This document shows, piece after piece, positions 9,271 to 19,370 of a stretch of 64,000 nucleotides of DNA. The translations under genes were made by a program, and so were the position numbers. This DNA comes from Zizania palustris. Taxonomy: Eukaryota; Streptophyta; Magnoliopsida; Poales; Poaceae. The DNA lies in assembly GCA_019279435.1 (NCBI GenBank), contig JAAALK010000287.1, positions 15,810,162-15,874,161 on the forward strand. Reading direction: 5' to 3'. The notes under the pieces were generated by a model. The model had not been told where the DNA came from and made no database searches. It saw only the letters and a list, made by a program, of their open reading frames with translations. Each line of letters begins with the position of its first letter. The stretch's first letter is position 1.

Positions 9271-11287
9271 TGTAGGACCGAAAGTAGCGACCAGAGGGGG
9301 GTGAATGGGCGCCTTAAAAAATTCTTTCGAATCAATGGCCTGTTCCCAATACCCAACGCACCTCAGAATAATACACAGCAGAAAATAAACAGAAGGCCTA
9401 AGTCTAAAGGTTTCTAACCTAGAAGCAACTTGATGATAAACAGTGTAAATCTAAAGTAGTGCAACTAGGCAGATGAACAAGTTGTAACAGGCCTAAACTT
9501 CTCAATGAAATGATCTAAGAATGTATAAGATGAAAAGAGAAGTTACTGTCCAAAGTTGTCTCCTGTTCGGAACTTGGCGAAGCCCCCTTCGCACGTCGAG
9601 GTCTGCTTCGGAGGTTGGTGACGGAGTCTATCCGAAATGCCGAAGGTGTCACTGTCTAGCCTAGTTCGAAGTGGTAAGAGGCGAAGTGTACTTCGGAGCG
9701 AAGTAAAACAGTGCCGGAGCCTGGTTCGAAGTGTGTACTTCGAAGACAAGGCTTCGAACACAGCTTCGAACCAAGAGCTTCGGAGCAAAGTGACAAAGTC
9801 GGAGCCTGCTTCGAAGTGAGCACTTCGAAGACAAAACTTCGAATACAACTTTGAACCGAGAGCTTCGAAGCAGAAACTTCGAACAGAAATCTACGAACAC
9901 AACACACAATCGGACAACCTTCGAACAAGGAAGCGAAGTCTGTCACGCGATAGAAAATCAAGTCCGAAGCTTGCACTCTATCTTCGAACAGGAAAAGCTT
10001 CAGAAGGAGAACCGAAGGCTGACACGCCACAAAGAAATCCAAGCGAAGTCTATCAGAAAGGACAAACTTCGAACCCAACTTCGAAGCCTAACAAAGTGTG
10101 CACTTCGAACAGATAGATTCGGAGTATGTTTGTTCGAAGTATGCAATGCTGTCCAAACAGGAAGATCTTCGAAGCTAGCAACTCAGACCCAAAAAAAAAC
10201 CGAAGTTCGCAGTTTGAACGACAGCTTTGAAAATGTTAGATCGAAGCCTGCCTCACAGAGCTGAGGGGCTTCGAACAAAGAAAAATGACTTCGCAGAAAC
10301 AGTCAAAAAGGCATTTACTCCATTCTGCTTCGATCAAAAAGGCAGCACAGTAGAAGGTAAAAAGCTGGCAGCAAGTACTGTAGCTACAGTAGCAGTACTA
10401 CTTGCAACAGCAAGAACTAGTACTCCCTCTCACGAAGAACAGAAGCAACAGAAGAAGCTTCTTCTCAAGAAATAAATTCTGCAGCCCGTAGCCACAGCAA
10501 TAACTCCCCAAACCGAACAAAATGCAACCAATAAATTCACCAGGGACCAAGGATTTAAAGCATCCAAGGGATTAGAGCCAAAATAACTCACGAACAGAGA
10601 GGAGCAAGTCCTGGCGGCGCACACAGGAGAGAGAAACGAGAGACAAAGTGACCCAAAAGGGTGGATTTGATTTCAGCACAAAAGGGTAGTCCAAACCCTA
10701 GGGATTGGGGTGCTATTTATAGGCAGCCCAACACTAGGAATATTCTACCAGCCCCTTAGGGTTTTTACAGACTCAAAAATAAAGGAAAAGACTCTACTGC
10801 CCTTAGGAATTTTTACAGACACAACTGACTGACTGTGGGCCTAGAGTTACAGATGACATATCCGGAAGCTAAGTTTTCGAAGCTACTACGGCTTCTCTTC
10901 TGGATAGTCGGATACAGAATCAACGGTTGTCAGTTTTACGCCGAAACTGACAAAGCCTCCACCAGCTTTGCACTAGGTACCCGGATTGGGCCGGCCCGAC
11001 TCCGCAGCTCTCTCATCCCGGCAATCGCTCACCGCCCGTGTACCTGAGTCAGTCCTGGTCAACAGCCCAGTGGGTCTTCTACTGCTTCTGGCCCATGCAC
11101 CCGGATTGGGCCAGCCCGACTTCGCAGCCTCCTCTGCCCGACAGTCGCTCGCTGCCCGTGTACCTGAGTCACACGCGGCCCATGAAACAGCAGATCTTTA
11201 CTCTTCTTCAGTCCTTGTTGACTATCGTTGACAATGACTCATCACTTCTGGAGCCATGAGGCCCACGCTATTCAGCATGGCTCCTCA
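9271..11287 (-). repeat. SIRE-A 5' LTR (complete, 2017 bp)
   Basis: It runs from TGAGGAGCC (minus strand, at 11287) to GGTCCTACA (at 9271), so it has TG..CA ends. It is nearly identical to 1-1931. The TATA box is at about 10714-10721 on the minus strand. The flank at 11288 continues the Tat-1 gag, as alignment with the Tat-2 gag shows. Confidence 0.95.
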
Positions 11288-14200
11288 GTAGTCGATGCCA
11301 CGCGCGAAGGGGTGTTGAACCCATATCTCCTTAGCAAGCTTCATTGGAAACCGGTGTCATCTGTGGCACAGCTGATGGCATACTTCGAACAGACTACCAA
11401 GGCAGAGGAAGGCTGCCTCCGAAGAACTGCAACACCTACATCAGCCCTTCGAGAAGTGAAGACGGAGCCTGAAGTCCCAACTTCTCCGCAAGCCCCCCTT
11501 GACAATCATTTCAATGATCATAGGCGGGGAAAGAAGCACTTCCGCTCTGAGGTGTTGAACATTGCACCCTCTGCCCGAAGGCACCTGCCAACTTTCAACA
11601 GGTGCAAGGCTTCAAGGTTGGTGCTTCGAATCCCCAAGAAAGAGTAGCTGGCAGGCGCCAGAGTTTCTTCTGTTGTGTGCATGGCGAGAATAGAAGTCAT
11701 AACACGAAGGATTGTAAGTTTGTATTAACCCTTCGGGGTGAATACCTTGGACGAAGTACAGGGCGAGGTACTTCGGATCGAGCCCCTCCAGTGGCACGTT
11801 CGGAGCCCGTGCAAACCGTGGCCTGAGCCGGCATCCCTGAAGCACCAATGCATCTCCTAGTGGTCAATATTATGCCACCACCGAAGTAGGAAGATTCCCA
11901 AGATCACGGCAAGCGAGTGGTCCTGCCCATCTCCGGAGGGGGGACCCTCGGTAATATGTCAAAAAGGCAGCGGTGAGAATATGTCCATGAAGTAGGGCAC
12001 ATAGGGACCTTGAATTCTACGGCAAGAATGCCCGAGTGGTCCCATGTACCTATTTCCTTTACTGCCAATGATGTTGTGGGGGTGAAATTCCATCATGCTG
12101 ACCCCCTAGTCATTTTAGCTGATATAGCGGGAGTCGAAGTTCGAAGGATCCTGGTAGACGGCGGGAGCTCTGCAGATATACTTTTTGTCTAGGCCTTCGA
12201 CCAGATGTGCATTCCTCGGAGGCATTTACTTCTAGTGGCCCGCCCACTCCAAGGCTTCACAGGTCCGCCTCTCGGAGAGGGGCCCCTAGCTAGGGTGGAG
12301 GAAGTGATCTTCGACATCGTCGATGCCCCATATGCCTATAATGCGATTTTTTGACGGGGGATGTTGAACCAGTTCGGGGCTATAGCACATCATAACTACT
12401 TATGTCTCAAGATGCCCATGCAAGGCGGAGTTCTCACTATCTCAGGAGACCAAGCTGTAGCCCGAAGAATAGAGTATGGCCACGGTCAGCCATTTGACCA
12501 TCGGCAAGTGCATAGTGTGTCGGAGCACATAGAAGAGGCTTCGGAGCCTTCAAAATCCTCGACGGGCCTTTCCCTAAAGCCAAGCCTGGAAGGTGATATT
12601 GTCACGAAGATAATTCTGAAAGATGGCAAGGAGTACCCAGTACAGTTCGGCAAGGGACTACCTTCGAAGATAGCTACTTCACTGGAGGAAGTAGTCAAAC
12701 AAAATTTGGATATCTTTGCCTGGACTGACGAAGACATCACCGGGGTTGACCAGACTATCATCGAGCATAGTTTGCTTGTCAACCCGAAAGCTAGGCCAGT
12801 GCGCCAGGGGCTCTGTAAGTTATCAGCAGAGAGGGCAGACCTCGCCAAGGTAGAAGTGGAAAAATTGCTAAGGGCTGGCATCATCAGGGAAGTAGCCCAC
12901 ACGAAGTGGCTTGCTAATCCTATTTTTGTCAGGAAGAAGGGCTCTAACAAGTGGAGCATGTGCATTGATTTCACATCTTTAAACAAAGCATGCCCACGAG
13001 ACCCCTACCCTATGCCCCGAATAGACCAGCTGGTGGATTCTACGACTAGCTCTGAATTACTGAGCTTCTTCGATGCATACTCCGGTTATCATCAAGTCTG
13101 GCTAAAGCGCGAAGACGAAGCCAAGACGAGTTTTATAACTCCCTCCGGAGTATTTTTTTATGTTCGAATGCCTTTTGGCTTGCGGAATGTCGGAGCCACC
13201 TTCTCACGTTTGATAGCTAAGGCTCTAGGTCATCAAATAGGCCAAAATGTCGAAGCCTATATTGATGACATTGTAATAGAAAGTACTGTAAAGCACCATC
13301 ATAGCCTAGACCTAGCTGAAACATTTAAGAGCCTCTAAGCATGTGGAGTTCGCTTCAACCCTGAAAAATGTATATTCGGGGCGCAAGCAGGAAAACTGTT
13401 AGGGTACTTAGTTTCGAGTAGGGGAATCGAACCTAGCCCGACGCAGATAAGTCTAGAAATTTGAAGCAAGTCCAGAAGCTAATAGGACGGCTCGCAGCTC
13501 TCAGCAGATTCCTGGCCAGATCAGCCGAGCGAAGCCTTCCGATTTTTAAAGCTCTAAAGGGGTCCGAAAGTTTCAAGTGGACGCTGGAGTGCCAGAAGAG
13601 CTTCGATGATATTAAAGATTACCTCAGAATCTTGTCAACACTTACTGTGCCCCTCCCGGAAGAAACTCTCCTTCTTTATCTTGCAGCAACGGGCTCCGCA
13701 GTGAGTGCAGTATTGGTCAGGGAAGTTGAGCTTAAAGGAAAACTGGTGCAAAACCCAGTTTACTTTGTCTTAGAAGCTTTGTCCGAAGCAAAGACAAGAT
13801 ACTCCGAGCTTGAAAAATTTGCGTATGCTTTAGTAATGGCCTCGCGGAAGCTAAGGCATTACTTTCTAGCACATAATCTAATCGTTCCTACCTCGCATCC
13901 CCTTGGTGATATGCTTCGAAGCAAAGATTCTACGGGTAGGATCGGAAAATGGGCTGTTGAGCTAGCCCCTTTGGTATTTCCTTCGCGGCGAGAACAGCTA
14001 TCAAATCTCAGATCATAGCTGACTTCGTGGAAGAGTGGACTCCATCCGCAGTCTGGGCTCCGGAAGAAACCTCCGAAGGTTTATGGACATTTTTTCCGAC
14101 GGAGCCTATCAAGCATCTGGTGCCGGAGCTGGAGCTGTGATAATATCGCCGTCAGGGCAGAAGGCCATGTATTCTGCGAGGCTCAACTTTAAGACCACCA

Positions 14201-15769
14201 ATAATATCGCAGAGTACGAAGGGATCCTGCTAGGCCTCTGAAAGGTAAAAGTGCTTGGAGCAGCAAGAATTATAATTAAGACAGATTCCCAAGTCATCGT
14301 AGGGCATGTTGACAAAAGCTTTTAAGCCAAGAACCCGCATCTTGCAAAGTATCTAGAAGAAATCCGCAAGACAGAAGCAATCTTTAAAGGATTTTCTGTT
14401 CGGAGTATTCCTCGAGCAGATAATCAACTTGCAGACATTCTAGCGAAGGCTGCAGCCAGAGCATTGGACGTCTCGGAGGGTGCTTTTTATGAAGAACTTA
14501 TCAAGCCTACCGTAAATCAACTACTCTCCGTAGAAGTCCTTTGCATCCCAGCTGCAGATTGGCGGACTCTGATAATAGATGTCTTGCAAAACAGTGCAGT
14601 CTTGTCAGAAGGTCCGGATTTTCGAAGGTTACAAGCAAGGGCTCATAATTATGAGCTTGTCAATGGGATATTATACAAATCCGGAGTTTGTTCTCCACTA
14701 CTTCGGTGCATCTCACAACCCGAAAGTCAATATATACTTCATGAAATTCACAAAGGCTTATGTGGAAGCCTCCTAGCCTCCCGTGCTCTAGCAGGAAAGA
14801 CACTTCGGCAGGGGCTCTATTGGCCAACAATTGTGAGAGATGTGGAAGACCTAGTTCGAACCTGTCAAGGATGCCAGTGGATGGGAAGACGGAGCCACAG
14901 GCCACCAACACCACTTCAAGTCATTGCCCCAGTATGGCCAATGGCACGATGGGGAATGGATCTCATCAGCCCTTTTCCAATGGCAAAAGGCAGCTTGAAG
15001 TTTGTAGTGGTAGTAATTGAATATTTTTCTAAATGGGTCGAAGTTGAACCCTAACTGCTATCACTTCAAGAAATGTGCAAAAATTCTTCTAGCAAAATAT
15101 CATATGAGGTTCAGAGTGCCAAGGGAGCTAACTGTAGATAATGGCACCCAGTTCGAAGCCGAACCCTTTCAAGAATTTTGTGAAGAAATGGGCATCAAGT
15201 TATGCTTCGCAGCAGTTCGCCATCCACAATCCAACGGAGCCGTCGAGCGAGCCAATGGAAATATTCTCTCTGGTTTAAATCGAAGGATTGGCGGGCTGGC
15301 CAAAGGACTGTGGACCGAAGAACTTCCTAAGATTCTATGGTCCATTCAGACCACTCAAGTCAGGTCCACAGGCTTCACCCCATTCAGGCTGCTATTTGGA
15401 GATGAGGCCATGACTCCTACGGAGCTCAAAGGTGGATCCCTTCGTGTAGTAGAACCTAGAAGTGAAGACGAGAGAAGCACTTCGCTGGACTTGTCAGAAG
15501 AAACAAGGCTTTGAGTTGTCGCCAATCTGACGAAGTACCAAAACCAAACAAAGACATGGTATGACCCGAAGATAAAAGTGAACGAGCTTAAACCAGGTCA
15601 TTTGGTATTGCGAAGTGTAATAGCTCCGGGGAAGCTAGGGAATAAATGGGAAGGACCATATATTATCCTACGCTCAGGGCGCCTCGGCTCATTTAAATTA
15701 GCTAATTTAGAAGGGGAAGCGTTGAAGCACGCATGGGATGCAGAGCACCTTAAACGTTATTACGCTTAG
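11288..15769 (+). pseudogene. Tat-1 gag-pol remnant (Ty3/Gypsy, Tat lineage)
   Basis: This is collinear with the Tat-2 gag-pol from mid-gag to the end of integrase, but broken throughout. The remains include a gag C-terminus, a protease core (DGGSSAD) near 12160, RT from about 12361, an archaeal-type RNase H near 14090, and integrase to 15769. In-frame stops against Tat-2 include 12190-12192, 13336-13338, 14239-14241, 14323-14325 and 15512-15514. There are also frameshifts, one near 15050, and a deletion near 12260. The upstream part of this gag lies left of the SIRE-A insertion, off-window. Confidence 0.9.
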
Positions 15770-15960
15770 GGGATCCTTGTAGTCAATTGTAAAAGTACCT
15801 TTCTAAATTAAATAAAGATGGAGGTTCGAATTATGGTTACTCTTTAAATATCCCTTACTCCTGGTGGACGCATCAGGAGAACGGAGATGCTTGCGGAGTC
15901 AAGCATCTTTCAAGGAACCTAGACAATGGCCTTTGAACCATTGGTTCAAGGATTCCGTTG
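15770..15960 (+). other. Tat-1 spacer after pol
   Basis: A short AT-rich non-coding stretch follows the integrase stop and leads into the tandem array. I see no gene in it. Confidence 0.6.
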
Positions 15961-16887
15961 GCCAGCCTACGGATTCTAGGCTCCAGCTTGTTAGGATCCG
16001 TAGAAGAGTCTAAGGACTTTAAAAGAATAGATTTCCGGCTTTCGGGTTCGAAGCATCTGTAAAAGAGCTGAAGGTAGCCAGCCTATGGATTCTAGGCTCT
16101 GGCTTGTTAGGATCCGTAGAAGAGTCTAAGGACTTTAAAAGAACAGATTTTCGGCCTCCGGGTTCGAAGCATCTGTAAAAGAGCCGAAGGTGGCCAGCCT
16201 ACGGATTCCAGGCTCCGGCTTGTTAGGATCCGTAGAAGAGTCTAAGGACTTTAAAAGAATAGATTTCCGGCCTCTAGGTTCAAAGCATCTGTAAAAGAGC
16301 TGAAGGTGGCCAGCCTACGGATTCCAGGCTCCGGCTTGTTAGGATCCGTAGAAGAGTCTAAGGAATTTAAAAGAACAGATTTTCGGCCTCTGGGTTCGAA
16401 GCATCTGTAAAAGAGCTGAAGGTGGCCAGCCTACGGATTCTAGGCTCCGGCTTGTTAAGATCTATAGAAGAGTCTAAGGACTTTAAAAGAACAGATTTCT
16501 GGCCTCCGGGTTCGAAGCATCTATAAAAGAGCCGAAGGAGGCTAGCCTACGGATTCCAGGCTCCGGCTTGTTAGGATACATAGAAGAGTCTAAGGACTTT
16601 AAAAGAACGGATTTCCGGCCTCTGGGTTCGAAGCATCTGTAAAAGAGCCGAAGATGGCCAGCCTACGGATTCCAGGCTCCGGCTTGTTAGGATCCGTAGA
16701 AGAGTCTAAGGACTTTAAAGAATAGATTTCTGGCCTCCGAGTTCGAAGCATCTGTAAAAGAGCCGAAGGTGGCCAGCCTACGGATTCCAGGCTCCGGCTT
16801 GTTAGAATTCGTAGAAGAGTCTAAGGACTTTAAAAGAACAAATTTCCGGCCTCTGGGTTCGAAGCATCTGTAAAAGAGTCGAAGGTG
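15961..16887 (+). repeat. Tandem array: 8 copies of a 116-bp unit
   Basis: Unit starts (gccagcctac and variants) fall at 15961, 16077, 16193, 16309, 16425, 16541, 16657 and 16772, so the period is 116 with one 115-bp unit. Copies differ by only a few bases. Each unit looks like two diverged halves of about 58 bp, the second ending in gtaaaagagccgaaggtgg. The array lies between the convergent pol and antisense genes of Tat-1, where Tat-2 carries a related array of about 61-bp units. Confidence 0.95.
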
Positions 16888-17229
16888 ACCACGCAATAAG
16901 GTTTCAAGGCTCTGGCCCAATGAAACACTTTTAAAGTCCTAAGTGACTGCTATGGGAGCTTATAAGTATAAATTTAGCTCCGAATCTTATAAAAATCATA
17001 ATATGAACGTACAGTTCGAAGAACTCTACGAAAGAGTAAAGTATGATTAACAAGTGTTGTGCGAAGCATCAGATTGTTATATCAATCATTGTATCCGATG
17101 GACCCTATCGCAACGCGTACGGGCCCCCACCCACAAGGAGCGGCAGGAGAGTAAGGAACAACAAAAAGATGCTTCCAAAGCAATTCATATTAATTGGATA
17201 ATTATATTATTACATCAAGAGAAGTTTTG
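16888..17229. other. Tat-1 spacer between the tandem array and the antisense gene
   Basis: Non-coding and AT-rich, with no recognisable signal. It lies between two convergent transcription units of the element. Confidence 0.5.
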
Positions 17230-18813
17230 GTATAAGCCTAGATAGAAACGGAGACCCCTCCGACCTCTAGAGCTACCCCTAAGACCACTTCGACCTTCAG
17301 AGCCCAAAGCCTTCGAGACTTTCTTCTTAGTACGAGTGCTTTTCTTCTTCGAAGCTCGTAGTTTTTCTGCTCCTCTTGAAGTTCAGCCCAAGACAGAAAT
17401 CTTTCGGAGCTAGCCTCTACTAGATCTTCGGCCTGGTACTCCGAGTCAGACCAATCTACGTATTAGGAGGGCGAAGACGTTTCTTCCTTATCCTCTTCCT
17501 TAATATAAGCTAATACCTCGCGATGGACTTCGAGTGCTATCTCCCCTTGATCCCCTCGAGGAATAGAGAAGGGCGAGCATCGATAAGGCCTTAAGCTTTC
17601 GAGGACAGACCACTGTCGACGGAGCCCTTCACTAAGTTCCAAGACATCGAAGTCGAGCTTCGAAGTGCATGGAAAAACCTAAAAGAATAAACATCCAAAC
17701 AAAGTTTCCTTGTTTATAAACTTTTCATTCATAAAAGGGGCTTTACAAGGTTTCTTGTACACGCATAAGCGACCTATAAAGCTAAACCCGCGGGTCGGCT
17801 GGCGGAGCAGGCGGGGTCGGAGCTGGCGAAGTCAGAAGCGGGGGCTTCGTCTAAGCTTGCTTCTGCCGGCGAGCCTCGTTGATCCAAGCTTTGGCTGCAG
17901 CTTTGTGGTCCATTTTCCAGATTGCCCGGAAAGCTTCCCAAGCAGAAGCTACATCCTACGAAGGATGCAACAAGTCCTCGTCGGTGAAGCCTGCAGGTGT
18001 TGAACCCCCAACCAGAGCAACAGAAATCCCAAGAGCTTCGATGTGATGAAGGACTCTGATCCCGGCAACTTGTCCGGAGATCTCTCCGTACTGAATGCCG
18101 GAGCCATCATCAACTTCGTCGCCACTTGAATCATCTTCAGCTTCCGTTCGAGGGGCTCGCTCGCCACAGCTGAAGACAAAGGGCACATCGTGTCGAAATA
18201 TTCCAAGGTATCCCGAAGGGTATCCATGGTATGCTCCGCTATGGTAACATTTTTTACTTCCGCCGCTTCCATCCCGGCAGTAGCAGACACTTCAGCCATC
18301 TTGGATAGCAAAGTACTCTTCTGAGCCAGCGCTTGTTGAATCAAGTCTTGGAGCTCCACGAGTTGTGCGCTTGAGCTGGCTGCTGCTTGCTAGAGCTTCT
18401 CGACCTCTGCTCTGAGCACCACACACTCGGCCTCGGTCTCTTGGGCTGAAGTTTTGAGTGCAGTGCTGCTCTGCTGCTCGATCCGAAGTGCTTCGTCGGT
18501 GGTAGCTCTGGCCCTCCGTTCCTCGAGGAGTTCCTCCTCCAGTCGAAGTGTTTTGTCTTCAGAGCTTTTAAGGACAGACGGGAGGGTAGTAACCTTCCTT
18601 TTGAGCCGACTAGTTTCGAGCTCATTGGAAGTCACTGCCGCTCTAGCAAGGACAAATTGATGCAAAAAAGCAAGTAAGTACCAAGTAATTCCATTTATTG
18701 ATTGAATACACTTGCGATGTGTTGCATACCTGAAGGGCAGCCCTTTCGAGGGCCAAATTGAGCTCCGGGGCTCTGGCTTCGCTCAAGACGGAGACCAATT
18801 CAGAGTTCACGAC
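17230..18813 (-). pseudogene. Tat-1 antisense gene, 3' part (end of exon 3, exons 4 and 5)
   Basis: Minus-strand fragments match the Tat-2 antisense protein: the end of exon 3 (ELNLALERAALQV, donor near 18730), the exon 4 coiled coil (18665-17790), and an exon-5-like tail (17690-17230) preceded by a TTCTTTTAG acceptor. The copy is broken by a TAG at 18390-18392, a frame change near 17990 and a stop in the tail. Tat-2 interrupts it exactly at 18813/18814, and the exon continues at 30300. Confidence 0.8.
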
Positions 18814-19308
18814 TGTTGGGGGAAAATATCTCATCTTCGGGGTTATTGCCGAAGCAGCATAAAGACAGTCAACCAGTTCGAAGATTGTCCGAAGACCATC
18901 TTCGAAGATGCCCAGAACCTCGTTCGAAGCCCGAAGACAGGCACTAGTTCGAAGTATGTCTTCGAACCAAAGCCCTTCAGGATCTTTTCTGCCAGCTAAG
19001 ATGGAAGACTTATCTTCTATCCTATTAGATTAGTCTTTTACCATTTTAGCCCTATTAAGGAAACCGAATAGTTTCCTTAATGTCGGTTGTAATAGAGGGA
19101 TAAATAGGTCTTTTCCTTAATGTTTAGGCCTATAAATACCCCCCATTTCACTCTGTAATAGGGACCGATTACAAGTGATTCAATACACACTTTCGAACTA
19201 TTTTAAGCTATTATTCTTTCGGAGGCTTAGAACAGTTTGCTTCGCAAACACTTCGTTTGTTAGTTTCTTTTCTACAGAAACCTGTTAGCGTAATCTTTTA
19301 CGCCAACA
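18814..19308 (+). repeat. Tat-2 5' LTR
   Basis: It begins TGTTGGGGGAAAA and ends ACGCCAACA. The TATA box (tataaata) is at 19131-19138. Five TTCGAA motifs are clustered at about 18877-18966, upstream of the TATA. It differs from 29806-30299 only by a one-base indel in the cactttcgaac stretch and one C/T. Confidence 0.97.
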
Positions 19309-19310
19309 GT

Positions 19311-19328
19311 TGGCGCCGTCTGTGGGGA
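19311..19328 (+). promoter_or_regulatory. Tat-2 primer binding site
   Basis: TGGCGCCGTCTGTGGGGA lies two bases inside the 5' LTR. It starts with the TGG complementary to tRNA CCA. The first nine bases fit an Asp-tRNA 3' end, but I cannot assign the tRNA firmly. This sequence form is common in Tat elements. Confidence 0.85.
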
Positions 19329-19370
19329 ACCTAGTCCAAAAAACTTCGTTCTCTACCAACTTCTTACATC

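Larger units (their letters stand above)
1..11287 (-). mobile_element. SIRE-A: Sirevirus-like Ty1/Copia element, nearly complete
   Basis: The order read on the minus strand is 5' LTR (11287-9271), Met-tRNA primer site, gag, pol, a 1.3-kb non-coding stretch, polypurine tract, 3' LTR (1931-1). The 3' LTR lacks about 85 bp at the window edge. Integrase precedes reverse transcriptase, which defines Copia. A long coiled-coil gag, a second zinc knuckle and repeated polypurine motifs before the 3' LTR match the Sirevirus (Maximus/SIRE) lineage as I know it. The two LTRs differ at about 14 bases and one 1-bp indel by eye, so the insertion is young. It interrupts the gag of Tat-1. The right-hand target duplicate should be gtagt (11288-11292); the left one is off-window. 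Confidence 0.9.

Noticed and set aside
15961..16887. CRISPR-like array of regular repeats
   Set aside because: The units are 116-bp direct repeats without unique spacers, in plant retrotransposon DNA.
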